Below are positions 40,492 to 49,473 of a stretch of DNA of 64,000 nucleotides, one piece after another. Position numbers and translations under genes: made by a program. The stretch spans positions 310,001-374,000 of the forward strand of contig JBDWDN010000003.1 of the NCBI GenBank assembly GCA_039977295.1, read 5' to 3'. The notes below the pieces were generated by a model that was given only the letters and a program-made list of their open reading frames with translations, did no database searches and had not been told where the DNA came from. How positions within the stretch are numbered: the first letter of the stretch is position 1; the number at the start of each line of letters is the position of its first letter. The stretch comes from Hellea sp039977295. GTDB lineage: Bacteria > Pseudomonadota > Alphaproteobacteria > Caulobacterales > Maricaulaceae.

Positions 40492-41990
40492 GAGTTATTC
40501 CCTATCCAGGTTCCGTGAAAGCCAAGAGGTAAGCTGTAAGACAATGCATATTGCGCGACGGGACCATCACTTAAGTTTTGTGCATTTAGGATGTTTATGG
40601 ATGTTGTTTGCTTAGAAAAATCTAGCACCGACCCAATCAACCATCCATCATTTTCACTTTGGGCGTTTTGGCGCGGGACAAATAGGTGTTCTTCAGCAAA
40701 AGATGTAATGCCATAATCATAGCTTTCTATCTCACCTGTCTCAATATCATGACATAATATCGCTGACTGAAGCGGCCTTTCAGGCCGGTTTTTCCCCGTC
40801 GTGTAAAGATACCGCGCAAATTGCCCTGAATAGCTTGAATTAAACTGCGGGAATTCATGATCCCCCATTGCTGAGATTTGCTGGGTGATTTCGGCCTTGC
40901 CATTTCTGCGTAGGACGGCATGCGTTAACTTTCCAGCGGCCGGTTCAGGCACAGTGCCCTCTAATATTACCTTTAAGCCTGTGAGGAGAAACTCCTGCGC
41001 CGTTGTACAAAATGAAAATCTAATATCTCCATTTCTTTCTTCATAAGCATTCCCAAAATGAAATTGTAGGCCGGGAGGCAATTCAAAGTCTCTGCGGTCA
41101 GACAGATCGTCTTTATTTAGAACCACAACGCGCTGTGCCTCTGATGGCAGCCAAGAAAACCCTCCCAGATAATCAATGCTTTTTCTATTAGCTCTTAAGG
41201 ATGGTAGCATAAAAATAAGATGACTCTTTGTCATGCTAAAGTCATGCATGAGGCCGCCAGGGACATCAGGAATGACCTGCATGTTCTCCAAACCCCCAGA
41301 TTTAGATATTTTATAAATAAAGAGGCTTTGACCATAAGCATCTTGGCCAAAATTCCAAATGGTTCCGTTGGTCTCGACCTTTGGATGAGCAGAAAAGGGC
41401 ATCGCTGGCATGCCTGGGGCCCAAGACTTTATTCCCAAAGTTTCCAGTGTTGCTAAATCTACCTTATGCGCTGACCCGCCTTCCCAAAGTGCTAAAAGTT
41501 CATTTCCGACTTTGACAATATTTGTATTTGCAGCATTCGCGGCGTTGAGGTTTGCTGGGGGCAGCGGCATCTCTACGACCGTTCCAAATCCATGTGTTGT
41601 AAAATGCCCTTCAGCTTCATCGGCGAGATATTTCTCGGTCTCAACAATACGGCCAATATGGGATATACCGTTTTCGGAGATATCAAATCTCTGAACCATG
41701 CCATCACCGTCAAACCAGTGTTGCACCTGTTCCCCTCCGCGCTCTCGTAATGCGGGGCCGTTTCTATAAAACTGACCGCTTAATCCCTTTGGTATTCGGC
41801 CATAAATACGTTCCAGCCTTGGAGACTCCAAACTGTGGCGCCTAACGTTTTTAAATCCTATTGGCCATCCAATCTGTTCCTCGGCGTTTCGTTCAACGGT
41901 TACTTTGGAAATGCAGGCAGGGCTTAAAAAAGCTGTTCCCCCTATCGCAGCGGCTCTGCAGAGCATTGCCCTTCTATTTAGATAATCCAT
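40488..41990 (-). CDS. Carotenoid cleavage oxygenase family protein
   Basis: The 500-residue protein begins with a Tat-like signal (NRRAMLCRAAAIGGTAFLSPAC). It has the family blocks PKGLSGQFYRNGPA, HWFDGDGMVQRF, and four candidate iron-binding histidines in SAHPKVET, LMHDFSM, FHFGNAYEE and LGFHGTWIG near the C-terminus. It may cleave carotenoids or stilbenes, in the periplasm if exported. The next gene (S41-like) overlaps its end. Confidence 0.87.
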   Translation of the reverse strand: MDYLNRRAMLCRAAAIGGTAFLSPACISKVTVERNAEEQIGWPIGFKNVRRHSLESPRLERIYGRIPKGLSGQFYRNGPALRERGGEQVQHWFDGDGMVQRFDISENGISHIGRIVETEKYLADEAEGHFTTHGFGTVVEMPLPPANLNAANAANTNIVKVGNELLALWEGGSAHKVDLATLETLGIKSWAPGMPAMPFSAHPKVETNGTIWNFGQDAYGQSLFIYKISKSGGLENMQVIPDVPGGLMHDFSMTKSHLIFMLPSLRANRKSIDYLGGFSWLPSEAQRVVVLNKDDLSDRRDFELPPGLQFHFGNAYEERNGDIRFSFCTTAQEFLLTGLKVILEGTVPEPAAGKLTHAVLRRNGKAEITQQISAMGDHEFPQFNSSYSGQFARYLYTTGKNRPERPLQSAILCHDIETGEIESYDYGITSFAEEHLFVPRQNAQSENDGWLIGSVLDFSKQTTSINILNAQNLSDGPVAQYALSYSLPLGFHGTWIGNNS

Positions 41991-42161
41991 TATCGCCTCC
42001 GCAAATATACCTTCTATGCATAGGCATAGTCGGACAAAATCAGCTGAGTGTCTGGGCGATTAGTCTAAAAGTCTTAGCGATTCTTCCAAAATAATAGAGA
42101 TATAGGCCAATTTCCGTCGAAATCCCTGAAGAGGCCAAAGCTAGGCTATCCAAAGAATATT

Positions 42162-43193
42162 TTACCGATCTAACCGTCTAAATTCGGAAGGTGTCATATT
42201 TTCAAATTGCTTAAATGCTCGGTTAAAGGCTGAAATTGAATTAAACCCAGCATCCATGGCAATTGTCAAAATCGGCATATCAGATTTTTCTGGCCTCATT
42301 AGCTCTTCCTTCGCATATCCAATACGCATCAAATTTATATATTCGCTAAAGTTTCGGTGGCCGAAATGACCATTTATTAGGGCTCGTAATGTATGACTTG
42401 ATGTCCCAATTCTTTTAGAAATATCGTCAATCGTTATGCCTGCGTTTAGATAGGCTTTGTCTCGGAGCATGATTTTCTGCAACTTATCGACAAGCTGTTG
42501 TTCCCTTAAGGAAAGTGGCTTGGTAGGTTGTTTGTATGTCTTACCGAAAAACAATTTGTCAGCAGGAATTTGAAACAACCAAAGCGCTGTCCATATAATT
42601 CCAGGCATTAAAATAGCGGCCTTAATAGACGGAAGGTAGCGGGCGTAAGTGCTAGAGAGTAAAATATCAGAAAGCGCATATATGGCTGCTGTTAATGCTA
42701 ACCCAATTGTAAAGTAAAACCGGCCTCTTCTGCGCGCCTCTAAGAGGTCATCTGTTCGGCCTTGCAGCGTAACGGTCAAAAGATGACCGATCAGGATTAA
42801 GGCCAAAGCATTGATGGGGAGCAAGAGTCCGGGAAATTCTATTAACGCAAATTCAAATTGCTGGAGTCTCAACAATACGACAAGACCTACATAAAGCCCG
42901 CCTGCAAGGTAGTGTGGCCATTTTGGTCGGAAGTCATCATCGAACAGGGCGAGCCCAAACAGCCACACAAAAACGAGACTCGGAATATCCAAAAATCGGG
43001 CTATTAGGTATAACGGATCAGGCAGCCGAATGATGTCGGGCGTATAGCTTAATAGCGTGACGGAGACACAAAAACATATACCGATAAGATATCGCGCGCA
43101 AAGCGTCGCTCTTACGTCGCGGATGACGAGGGTTGCAATTCCTAGTAAAATCGCAACCCCAGAAAACCGAATAAACAAGTCGAGAAACATCAC
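42162..43193 (-). CDS. AraC-family regulator with seven-TM N-terminal domain
   Basis: The 343-residue protein has about seven hydrophobic helices up to residue 225. An AraC helix-turn-helix domain follows (ITIDDISKRIGTSSHTLRALINGHFGHRNFSEYIN, ILTIAMDAGFNSISAFNRAFKQFENMTPSEFRR). Membrane-bound AraC proteins of this type probably sense ligands in the membrane. It follows the serine hydrolase gene at 43243 on the same strand and may control it or the oxygenase genes. Confidence 0.87.
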   Translation of the reverse strand: MMFLDLFIRFSGVAILLGIATLVIRDVRATLCARYLIGICFCVSVTLLSYTPDIIRLPDPLYLIARFLDIPSLVFVWLFGLALFDDDFRPKWPHYLAGGLYVGLVVLLRLQQFEFALIEFPGLLLPINALALILIGHLLTVTLQGRTDDLLEARRRGRFYFTIGLALTAAIYALSDILLSSTYARYLPSIKAAILMPGIIWTALWLFQIPADKLFFGKTYKQPTKPLSLREQQLVDKLQKIMLRDKAYLNAGITIDDISKRIGTSSHTLRALINGHFGHRNFSEYINLMRIGYAKEELMRPEKSDMPILTIAMDAGFNSISAFNRAFKQFENMTPSEFRRLDR

Positions 43194-43242
43194 AAAATTA
43201 CCTTAGTTTCAAAAGTTTTGACGATCTGCATTGGATGCGGGA

Positions 43243-44364
43243 TTACTTATCTTGACCTGTCTCATAGGCGTCCAAAATACTTTGGGTGAATTTATTGCTT
43301 CGGCCCCATCCTCGCGCATTTGTCATTACAGCTACGGAAATATCTTGCTCAGGCAGTAAAACCAGCAAGGTAGTTGTGCCTTCTTGACGCCCGCCATGAC
43401 CAATCGACCCTGGGAAGGCCCCCATAAAGTCCACGCCGTGGCCATAACCGACTTCTAATGTGACGCCTGTCTTTGCTTTGGGAAGCGAGGACATTACGCC
43501 GATTGAATCTTTGGAGACGAGCTTTCCTTGGTCAAAGGATTGAGAAAACCGTACAAGGTCACTGGCCGTTGAGATGTGGCCGCCGGCCGGTAAGTTTTCG
43601 CTGACATCGCGGGTAGGGGCTGGCTTTAGTTTTTTACGTTTGACGAGTTCATACCCTGTTGCAAGATTTGTGGAGGGCGCCGTTGCGTCATCTTGCGCGG
43701 TGGCCGCCATGCCGGCGGGCGTAAAAACCGCCTGACGAATATAGTCATTATAAGTTTTACCAGATGCGCCACTAATAACGCATCCTAAGACCCGATATCC
43801 ATGTGAGCTATAACTCCACCCCATTCCAGGTTCAAAGATAAGATCGTCATCTTTAAAAGAGTCTAGCGGCCCTATAACGTCGGTAAAATGTTCTGTGGAG
43901 GGGGTTTCAGCTTCACCTTCTTTATAATGCCGAATGCCCGATGTATGAGATAAGAGGTGGGTCGTCGTAATCTCCCACTTCTTTTTTGGATAGGCGGGGC
44001 AGTAATCTTGTATAGGCGCGGACACATCAATAAGCTTATCGTCAACTAAGCTCATGGCTGCCGTCCCGCTAAACCATTTGGAGATTGATGCGGTGCGGTA
44101 TTGGGTTTGTGGTGTCGCAGGTGATTTTTCTTCGATATCCGCAAAACCATAAGCTTTTTCAAAAACAACCTCCCCTTTATGGCCAATCGCCAATTGCAAT
44201 GAGGGGATACCCGTGCGTTTTAGTTCTTTCATCGCCAAGCGATCAATCTTCGCTTCCCATGCTGAAAGATTCTCTGCTTTCGCTTGATCATCATTAAATG
44301 CCGCGCCACAGGCAATTAAAGCTGAGGCTGAAACAAGCAAAGTTTGTAATAGATATTTAGTCAT
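43243..44364 (-). CDS. Serine hydrolase, class C beta-lactamase fold
   Basis: The 373-residue exported protein has a possible lipobox (LIAC, Cys19), the SxxK motif Ser93-Ile-Ser-Lys96, a Tyr-Ser-Ser block and GHGGRQEGT at the KTG/HxG position. It resembles class C beta-lactamase-like D-aminopeptidases and esterases. It is divergent from the LytTR gene and 50 bp upstream of the AraC-type gene. Confidence 0.85.
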   Translation of the reverse strand: MTKYLLQTLLVSASALIACGAAFNDDQAKAENLSAWEAKIDRLAMKELKRTGIPSLQLAIGHKGEVVFEKAYGFADIEEKSPATPQTQYRTASISKWFSGTAAMSLVDDKLIDVSAPIQDYCPAYPKKKWEITTTHLLSHTSGIRHYKEGEAETPSTEHFTDVIGPLDSFKDDDLIFEPGMGWSYSSHGYRVLGCVISGASGKTYNDYIRQAVFTPAGMAATAQDDATAPSTNLATGYELVKRKKLKPAPTRDVSENLPAGGHISTASDLVRFSQSFDQGKLVSKDSIGVMSSLPKAKTGVTLEVGYGHGVDFMGAFPGSIGHGGRQEGTTTLLVLLPEQDISVAVMTNARGWGRSNKFTQSILDAYETGQDK

Positions 44365-44562
44365 TTTAAGCTCCTATGAATTTAGAATTTCCTCTTATTT
44401 CACCTTCAGACCTTTAGCAGTAACAGATGCGTAAACTGAATGTTTGATACGCCATCTGGTCGGTTTAACAGCTCACGCTGCGTGAACGGGACATGGTTTG
44501 AGGTTGCTTGGACGAATTTTTCTATGGTTTTTAGGATGGCTTCGTCTTAACACGCCCAAGAG

Positions 44563-45312
44563 GTGAGGAGAGTAACACTGGATACAAATTTTCAAAAACG
44601 GACGATATCGCTTTTCGTAACAATCATTGCATTGGGGGCATTGCTCTCTTTTCTACGCCCTTTTGGAACGGATGACCTTTCGCTCAAAGTTGGGACGGCT
44701 TATTGGATGGGTTTGTTTCTTGCGGGCTTTGCCGCGATTATTACAGTTGATATCCTCACATTGACCTTAAAAAAGAAACTTTCCTTCTGGGTAAGATTAT
44801 TCATTCATGGGATTGCTGTAACGGCGCTCGTTTCCTTTATTGTTATCTCCTTTCATAACATCTCCGGCTGGCAAGCCATTTCACTGACCTTTTTGCAAAC
44901 AGCGGTTATCAGTGTGATTGCCATCTCAATGCGGGAAATTCTCAGCGAGCAGAAATTGCAGCATCAACCAGAAGCAGGCGATAATGTCCAACCTCAAAGT
45001 CCTCGCCTTATTGAAAGATTGCCCCTTCACCTTAGATCCGCAAAGATTCACGCTTTAAAGTCAGAAGACCATTATGTTCGCGTATTTACCTCGTCAGGAG
45101 AACATCTTGTTTTAATCAGATTAAAAGATGCCATAGCTGAAATGGAACCTGTCATAGGTGTTACAACGCACCGCTCTTGGTGGGTCGCACAGAAGGGTGT
45201 TGGGAAAATCAATAAATCTGGACGCTCAACAACAATAACACTCACCTCTGGACAAGAAGCCCTTGTAAGTCGCAGTGGAAGCAAATTAATTAAGGATGCT
45301 GGCTGGAGCTAG
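44563..45312 (+). CDS. LytTR-type DNA-binding membrane protein
   Basis: The 249-residue product has four membrane helices (about residues 15-32, 44-66, 78-100, 108-125) and a C-terminal LytTR domain (IHALKSEDHYVRVFTSSGEHLVLIRLKDAI, THRSWWV, INKSGRSTTITLTSG, VSRS). The start is uncertain: the frame opens at GTG 44563, but the ribosome-site-like GAGGAGAG lies inside it and a CTG at 44578 is an alternative. It probably links a membrane signal to DNA binding and may regulate the divergent serine hydrolase. Confidence 0.8.
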   Translation: MRRVTLDTNFQKRTISLFVTIIALGALLSFLRPFGTDDLSLKVGTAYWMGLFLAGFAAIITVDILTLTLKKKLSFWVRLFIHGIAVTALVSFIVISFHNISGWQAISLTFLQTAVISVIAISMREILSEQKLQHQPEAGDNVQPQSPRLIERLPLHLRSAKIHALKSEDHYVRVFTSSGEHLVLIRLKDAIAEMEPVIGVTTHRSWWVAQKGVGKINKSGRSTTITLTSGQEALVSRSGSKLIKDAGWS

Positions 45313-45473
45313 GCTCTGATAGCATGAGATAAGTATAGTGTTTTAAAGCGAGAGCGTAATTGTGCCGAAAGGCGGACGGCTAAATGGTGCGGTGTGGGTA
45401 AGGCCTCTACTATTTATTTTTTTGAACGCATGACGATTATGTTTATGGTAATAAGCTGCTGCGGAGGGATGAT

Positions 45474-46271
45474 ATGCGTATTTGTCTAGTTCTTTTATTT
45501 GCGATGTTTTCGGTACCATTTGGCGCTCAAGCTCAAGACTATCAGGTCCAAGACTATAAAGCTGAAATCAAAAGCGCCGAAACTTTGGGGCAGATGATTT
45601 ATGAGCAAGATATAGCGGGCTGGGTCGCAACAGATGAATTATTGTCCGATAAGACTTATGTCGAAAAGATCACGCCTAACCTCAAAGGCTGGGTGAGTCT
45701 GAAAGACCGTAAGAATTATAAGACGGTATTTATTGGTATTTATGAGGGAACCCCCAAAGCGATTTTTGAGGTTTCCTCGAGGAAACGTAAAGTAAAATCT
45801 AGTCAAAAGATTCCGGAGGGGCGCTTACTTTCAGATAATGAACTTTCAAGATGGAATGCGCGGCAAAAAGTTATCGGCGAGACTTTTGAGCATTGTCCCG
45901 AGTTCACGCCTATGAATACAATTGTTATTCCGGTGCCGGATGACCCCGAAAATCGCCTCTATTCATATTTGTTTTCCGCCTCCCAACAACCGGGCGTGAT
46001 TGTGTTCGGAAAGCATTACAGGTTCACATTATCGCAAGATGCTTCGGAGGTGCTGGATAAACGGGATTTTTCTAAAAGCTGTATTGGGATCCCTAGGCCG
46101 ACGTCTCTGAATGCTGCCGGGGCGCTCATTTCCCACATTATGAGGCCATCCCCAGAGGAGCATCATGTATTTGCGAATTTAGTGCAGCAATTAGATATAT
46201 ATGTCACTATCCCTGAAACAGAGCAGCTTTGGAAAGTGAGTGAGGGTAAGATTTCTAAGGTCAAACAATAG
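45474..46271 (+). CDS. Exported hypothetical protein
   Basis: The 265-residue product has a Sec signal (ICLVLLFAMFSVPFGAQAQ, cleavage near residue 20) and GGAGGG before the ATG. The mature part (VATDELLSDKTYVEKITPNLKGWVSL, IYEGTPKAIFEVSSRKRK, ENRLYSYLFSASQQPGVIVFGKHYRF) is mixed alpha/beta and belongs to no family I recognise. It is followed two bases later by the CBU_0592-type gene, so it is in an operon with it. Confidence 0.65.
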   Translation: MRICLVLLFAMFSVPFGAQAQDYQVQDYKAEIKSAETLGQMIYEQDIAGWVATDELLSDKTYVEKITPNLKGWVSLKDRKNYKTVFIGIYEGTPKAIFEVSSRKRKVKSSQKIPEGRLLSDNELSRWNARQKVIGETFEHCPEFTPMNTIVIPVPDDPENRLYSYLFSASQQPGVIVFGKHYRFTLSQDASEVLDKRDFSKSCIGIPRPTSLNAAGALISHIMRPSPEEHHVFANLVQQLDIYVTIPETEQLWKVSEGKISKVKQ

Positions 46272-46273
46272 CT

Positions 46274-46522
46274 ATGACCCTAACCCCTTTCGATATCCTT
46301 GGCATAATCGGCGTTCTCTTCATCCTCGCGGCTTACCTTGGCCTGCAACTCGAAAAACTCGACCCAAAATCCATACTCTACTCTGTCTTAAACGCCATCG
46401 GCGCAGCCCTCATCCTGCTCTCGCTTTATTTTGACTTTAACCTCTCAGCCGCGCTCATCGAATCTGCATGGCTGCTCATTAGTATTTTTGGGCTTTTCAA
46501 GGCGTTGCGTTCGCGCCATTAA
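46274..46522 (+). CDS. CBU_0592-family small membrane protein
   Basis: The 82-residue protein has three membrane helices (about residues 5-24, 35-52, 57-75) and the family pattern LGIIGVLFILAAYLGLQLEKL with SAWLLISIFGL at the C-terminus. The function is unknown. It follows the exported protein by two bases. Confidence 0.8.
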   Translation: MTLTPFDILGIIGVLFILAAYLGLQLEKLDPKSILYSVLNAIGAALILLSLYFDFNLSAALIESAWLLISIFGLFKALRSRH

Positions 46523-46549
46523 GCGTGGCCACTTAATAGAGACCTTATC

Positions 46550-47815
46550 ATGTCCCATATCTTTACGCCGCTAACCCTGCCCAATGGCCAGACAATCCCT
46601 AATCGCCTTTGCAAAGCGGCGATGGAAGAGAATATGGCTGAGGCCGGCCAAGTTCCTGGGGAGGCTCTGGTCAATCTTTATCAGCAATGGGCTGATGGCG
46701 GCGTCGGTATTATATTGACGGGCAATGTCATGGTCTCGCCGACCGCGATGACGGGGCCGGGCGGGGTTTATCTTGGCGCCGAGACCCTCGCGGAAGGTGA
46801 TAATCGCAAACGTTTTGAAACATGGGCCAAGGCAGGTAAATCGGGCGGCGCGAAATTATATATGCAAATCAGTCATCCAGGGCGGCAGATCTATGCCACT
46901 CAAGGCACGGAGCCTGTCTCGGCCTCTGCGACGAAAGTTACGATGACCGGGCCAGCTGAGAAAATGTTTGCAACGGCGCGGGCACTCTCAGGTGACGAAA
47001 TTCGCGGTATCATCAAACGCTTCGCTGATAGCGCCCATGCGGCCGAGCTTTGCGGCTTTGACGGCGTTCAAATTCATGCGGCGCATGGTTACTTGCTCGC
47101 GCAATTTCTCTCGCCACTGACAAATTTGCGCGATGATGAATGGGGCGGTCCATTGGAGAACCGTGCCAGACTCTTGCTCGAAGTTGTGCGCGAGGTTCGC
47201 GCGAGAGTAGAGCCTGATTTCGGCGTCTCTATTAAATTAAACTCTGCTGACTTCCAAAAAGGCGGCTATGACATTGGCGATGCTAAGCAAGTCGTGGAAT
47301 GGCTTAACGGCGAAGATATCGACTTTGTTGAAATATCTGGCGGCAGTTATGAATCTGCTGCCATGATGGGAATGGCCGATGATGGCCGTGCGCAAAGCAC
47401 GATCGAGCGTGAAATGTATTTTCTCGACTTTGCTAAAGACATTGGCGCCTCGGCTCACATGCCGCTTATGGTGACGGGCGGCGTGACGAAGCGCGAGACG
47501 GCAGAGCATGCCTTAAGCGATGGCAGTGTCGCGATGATCGGGATTGCTCGCGCTATGGGGTATAATCCTGATTTACCTAAAGATTGGAAAGCAGGCGAGC
47601 GCTTGCAAGTCATGCTCCCTGTTGTGAAATGGAAAAACCCGCTCTTCCAAGGCCTTGCCAATATGGCGATGACCAAAATGAATCTTTACCGCATGGGCGA
47701 TGGCCATCCGCCTAAGGCGAATCCGAGTCCACTCTTTTCAACGGTCAAGCAACAGATTAAAAACTCAGCCCAAACCAAACGCTATAAGAAATGGCTTGAA
47801 ATGCGGGACAGTTAA
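46550..47815 (+). CDS. Old-yellow-enzyme-type NADH:flavin oxidoreductase
   Basis: The 421-residue protein is an FMN TIM barrel: FTPLTLPNGQTIPNRLCKAAMEENMA, YMQISHPGRQ, FDGVQIHAAHGYLLAQFLSPLTNLRDDEWGG (the substrate-binding His-Ala-Ala-His block), IDFVEISGGSYES and a late SVAMIGIARAM phosphate-binding region. It may reduce enones or dehydrogenate cyclic substrates. It has no FeS/NADH extension. The SDR gene follows 84 bp later on the same strand. Confidence 0.88.
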   Translation: MSHIFTPLTLPNGQTIPNRLCKAAMEENMAEAGQVPGEALVNLYQQWADGGVGIILTGNVMVSPTAMTGPGGVYLGAETLAEGDNRKRFETWAKAGKSGGAKLYMQISHPGRQIYATQGTEPVSASATKVTMTGPAEKMFATARALSGDEIRGIIKRFADSAHAAELCGFDGVQIHAAHGYLLAQFLSPLTNLRDDEWGGPLENRARLLLEVVREVRARVEPDFGVSIKLNSADFQKGGYDIGDAKQVVEWLNGEDIDFVEISGGSYESAAMMGMADDGRAQSTIEREMYFLDFAKDIGASAHMPLMVTGGVTKRETAEHALSDGSVAMIGIARAMGYNPDLPKDWKAGERLQVMLPVVKWKNPLFQGLANMAMTKMNLYRMGDGHPPKANPSPLFSTVKQQIKNSAQTKRYKKWLEMRDS

Positions 47816-47898
47816 ACCCCGCGACACTTAGAACATTGCGCCTTATCGCCGGGCCGTTATGTTGCGCCACATAAAATCTACCCCTTACGGAGCCTTCC

Positions 47899-48684
47899 AT
47901 GAAACTAACATCTTCTCTTTCCGCTGTTGTGACAGGCGGCGCGTCTGGCCTTGGCGAAGCGACGGCACGCGGCCTCGCGGCTAAAGGTCTTAAAGTTGGC
48001 ATCTTTGATATGAATGAAGAGCGCGGCAAGATGGTCGCCGCTGAGATTGGAGGCACCTTTGCTAAGGTCGATGTGGCTGACAATGCGAGCGTCGATGCAG
48101 GGTTTGAAGCGGTGCGCGCAGCCAATGGCCAAGAACGCATCATGGTCAATTGCGCAGGCATTGGCGGCGCGGAAAAGACGGTTAAGCGCGACCGCACGAC
48201 GGGTGAAATCACAGCCCATGATGTAGAGCGTTATATCCGCATCATTAATATCAACCTTATTGGCTCGTTCCTCTGCGCGTCTAAATCAGCAGCCGGCATG
48301 ATGGCGCTAAACCCAACAGATCCAGACGGAGAACGCGGCATTATTATCAATACAGCATCTGTCGCAGCGCAAGACGGCCAAATCGGTCAGGTCGCTTATG
48401 CCTCCTCTAAGGGCGGCATCCTTTCCATGGCTTTGCCTATGGCGCGTGATTTGGCCCGCGAAGGCATTCGCGTGAATACGATCTTACCTGGATTTTATGA
48501 GACGCCGATTTATGAGCAGATGAATGATAATGTAAAAGACGCCCTGCGCGCCCATGTTCAATTCCCCAACCGCTTTGGAAATCCGTCTGAATATTCCCAA
48601 GTCGTCGAATTTATGTGTGAGCATACATATCTTAACGGCGAATATATCCGCACGGATGCGGGCGCCCGGATGCCGCCGCGCTAA
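47899..48684 (+). CDS. SDR-family dehydrogenase, 3-hydroxyacyl-CoA-dehydrogenase type
   Basis: The 261-residue protein has TGGASGLG for NAD binding, VNCAGIGG and the catalytic Ser and Tyr-Ala-Ser-Ser-Lys (YASSKGG). The overall order (VDVADNASVDAGFEAV, GIIINTASVAAQDGQIGQVAY) resembles type-2 3-hydroxyacyl-CoA dehydrogenases (HSD10). An NAD-dependent oxidation of a hydroxyacyl-CoA or steroid-like substrate is likely. A terminator follows directly. Confidence 0.87.
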   Translation: MKLTSSLSAVVTGGASGLGEATARGLAAKGLKVGIFDMNEERGKMVAAEIGGTFAKVDVADNASVDAGFEAVRAANGQERIMVNCAGIGGAEKTVKRDRTTGEITAHDVERYIRIININLIGSFLCASKSAAGMMALNPTDPDGERGIIINTASVAAQDGQIGQVAYASSKGGILSMALPMARDLAREGIRVNTILPGFYETPIYEQMNDNVKDALRAHVQFPNRFGNPSEYSQVVEFMCEHTYLNGEYIRTDAGARMPPR

Positions 48685-48711
48685 GTTTAACTCTACACAT
48701 CATAATTTTAT

Positions 48712-48740
48712 AAAGGCGGGCTTTTGCTCGCCTTTTTTGT
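48712..48740 (+). terminator. Rho-independent terminator after SDR gene
   Basis: AAAGGCG pairs with CGCCTTT around a ten-base loop and is followed by TTTGTTTT. It lies 28 bp after the stop codon. Confidence 0.85.
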
Positions 48741-48840
48741 TTTGAGGCATTCATGCCTCGCCTGCTTTCCCCCAGCGCTTGTGTTAACTATACTCTGTCC
48801 CGCAATGAAACAGGGCTTTAGCCGCTCTGATACGCCTCTC

Positions 48841-48880
48841 GCGCGATTCCCCTGAAAATAGCGCGAATCCCCCTCAAAAT
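48841..48880 (+). repeat. Tandem 20-bp imperfect direct repeat
   Basis: GCGCGATTCCCCTGAAAATA is followed at once by a copy with four differences (GCGCGAATCCCCCTCAAAAT). The repeat lies in the 302-bp gap between the SDR and XRE genes, 35 bp upstream of the sigma-54-like site. Apart from this repeat, the terminator and the promoter I see nothing else in the gap. Confidence 0.45.
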
Positions 48881-48914
48881 CCCTCCCTTTTAAGGCGAAC
48901 ACCATTTGCGAGAC

Positions 48915-48930
48915 TGGCATGGCTCTTGCT
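48915..48930 (+). promoter_or_regulatory. Sigma-54-like promoter upstream of XRE gene
   Basis: TGGCATGGCTCTTGCT fits the RpoN consensus TGGCACG-N4-TTGCW with exact GG/GC spacing and one mismatch at the sixth base. It lies 56-71 bp upstream of the XRE gene. Confidence 0.5.
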
Positions 48931-48985
48931 CCCCTTAGGGGCGAGACACTGAATTAACCCACTCACAAGGATTAGGGGAAACACC

Positions 48986-49402
48986 ATGACCAGCGATATT
49001 GACCTTCACGTCGGAAAACGATTACGCCGCCGCCGCCGCTTACTCGGCTTAACCCAGCAAAGCTTGGCCGAAGATGTCGGCATTCGCTTCCAGCAAATCC
49101 AAAAATATGAATGCGGCGCCAACCGCGTCTCTGCCGCGCGTCTTTTTGAGCTCTCCGAAGCGCTCTCCGTGCCCATTCAGTATTTCTATGAAGGTCTATC
49201 TGAGAATGACCCGCTTATGCGGGGCTTGCCAAACCCAGAGATTATTGCGCCGGACGTTCTCTCTAAGAAAGAGACGATGGATCTCGTGCGGGCTTATTAT
49301 TCTATGGGCGAGGGCCCGCGCAAACATTTGCTAGATCTCGCAAAATCATTGGAAGCCAATTCCAAGCCAACAGCTGCGGCCCTGCGCCTCGTTACGCCTT
49401 AG
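48986..49402 (+). CDS. XRE-family helix-turn-helix regulator
   Basis: The 138-residue protein has an N-terminal HTH_3 domain (VGKRLRRRRRLLGLTQQSLAEDVGIRFQQIQKYECGANRVSAARLFELSEALSVPIQYFYEG). A C-terminal helical part (ETMDLVRAYYSMGEGPRKHLLDLAKSLE) follows. The form is the one common in Caulobacterales and Rhizobiales. It is preceded by a sigma-54-like promoter and appears monocistronic; its targets are unknown. Confidence 0.9.
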   Translation: MTSDIDLHVGKRLRRRRRLLGLTQQSLAEDVGIRFQQIQKYECGANRVSAARLFELSEALSVPIQYFYEGLSENDPLMRGLPNPEIIAPDVLSKKETMDLVRAYYSMGEGPRKHLLDLAKSLEANSKPTAAALRLVTP

Positions 49403-49473
49403 CGTAAGATGCGCTGGCCCCATGGCTTTCAATATTAACTGACAATGTAAAGGCTGCGTGATATGCGGCCTTT

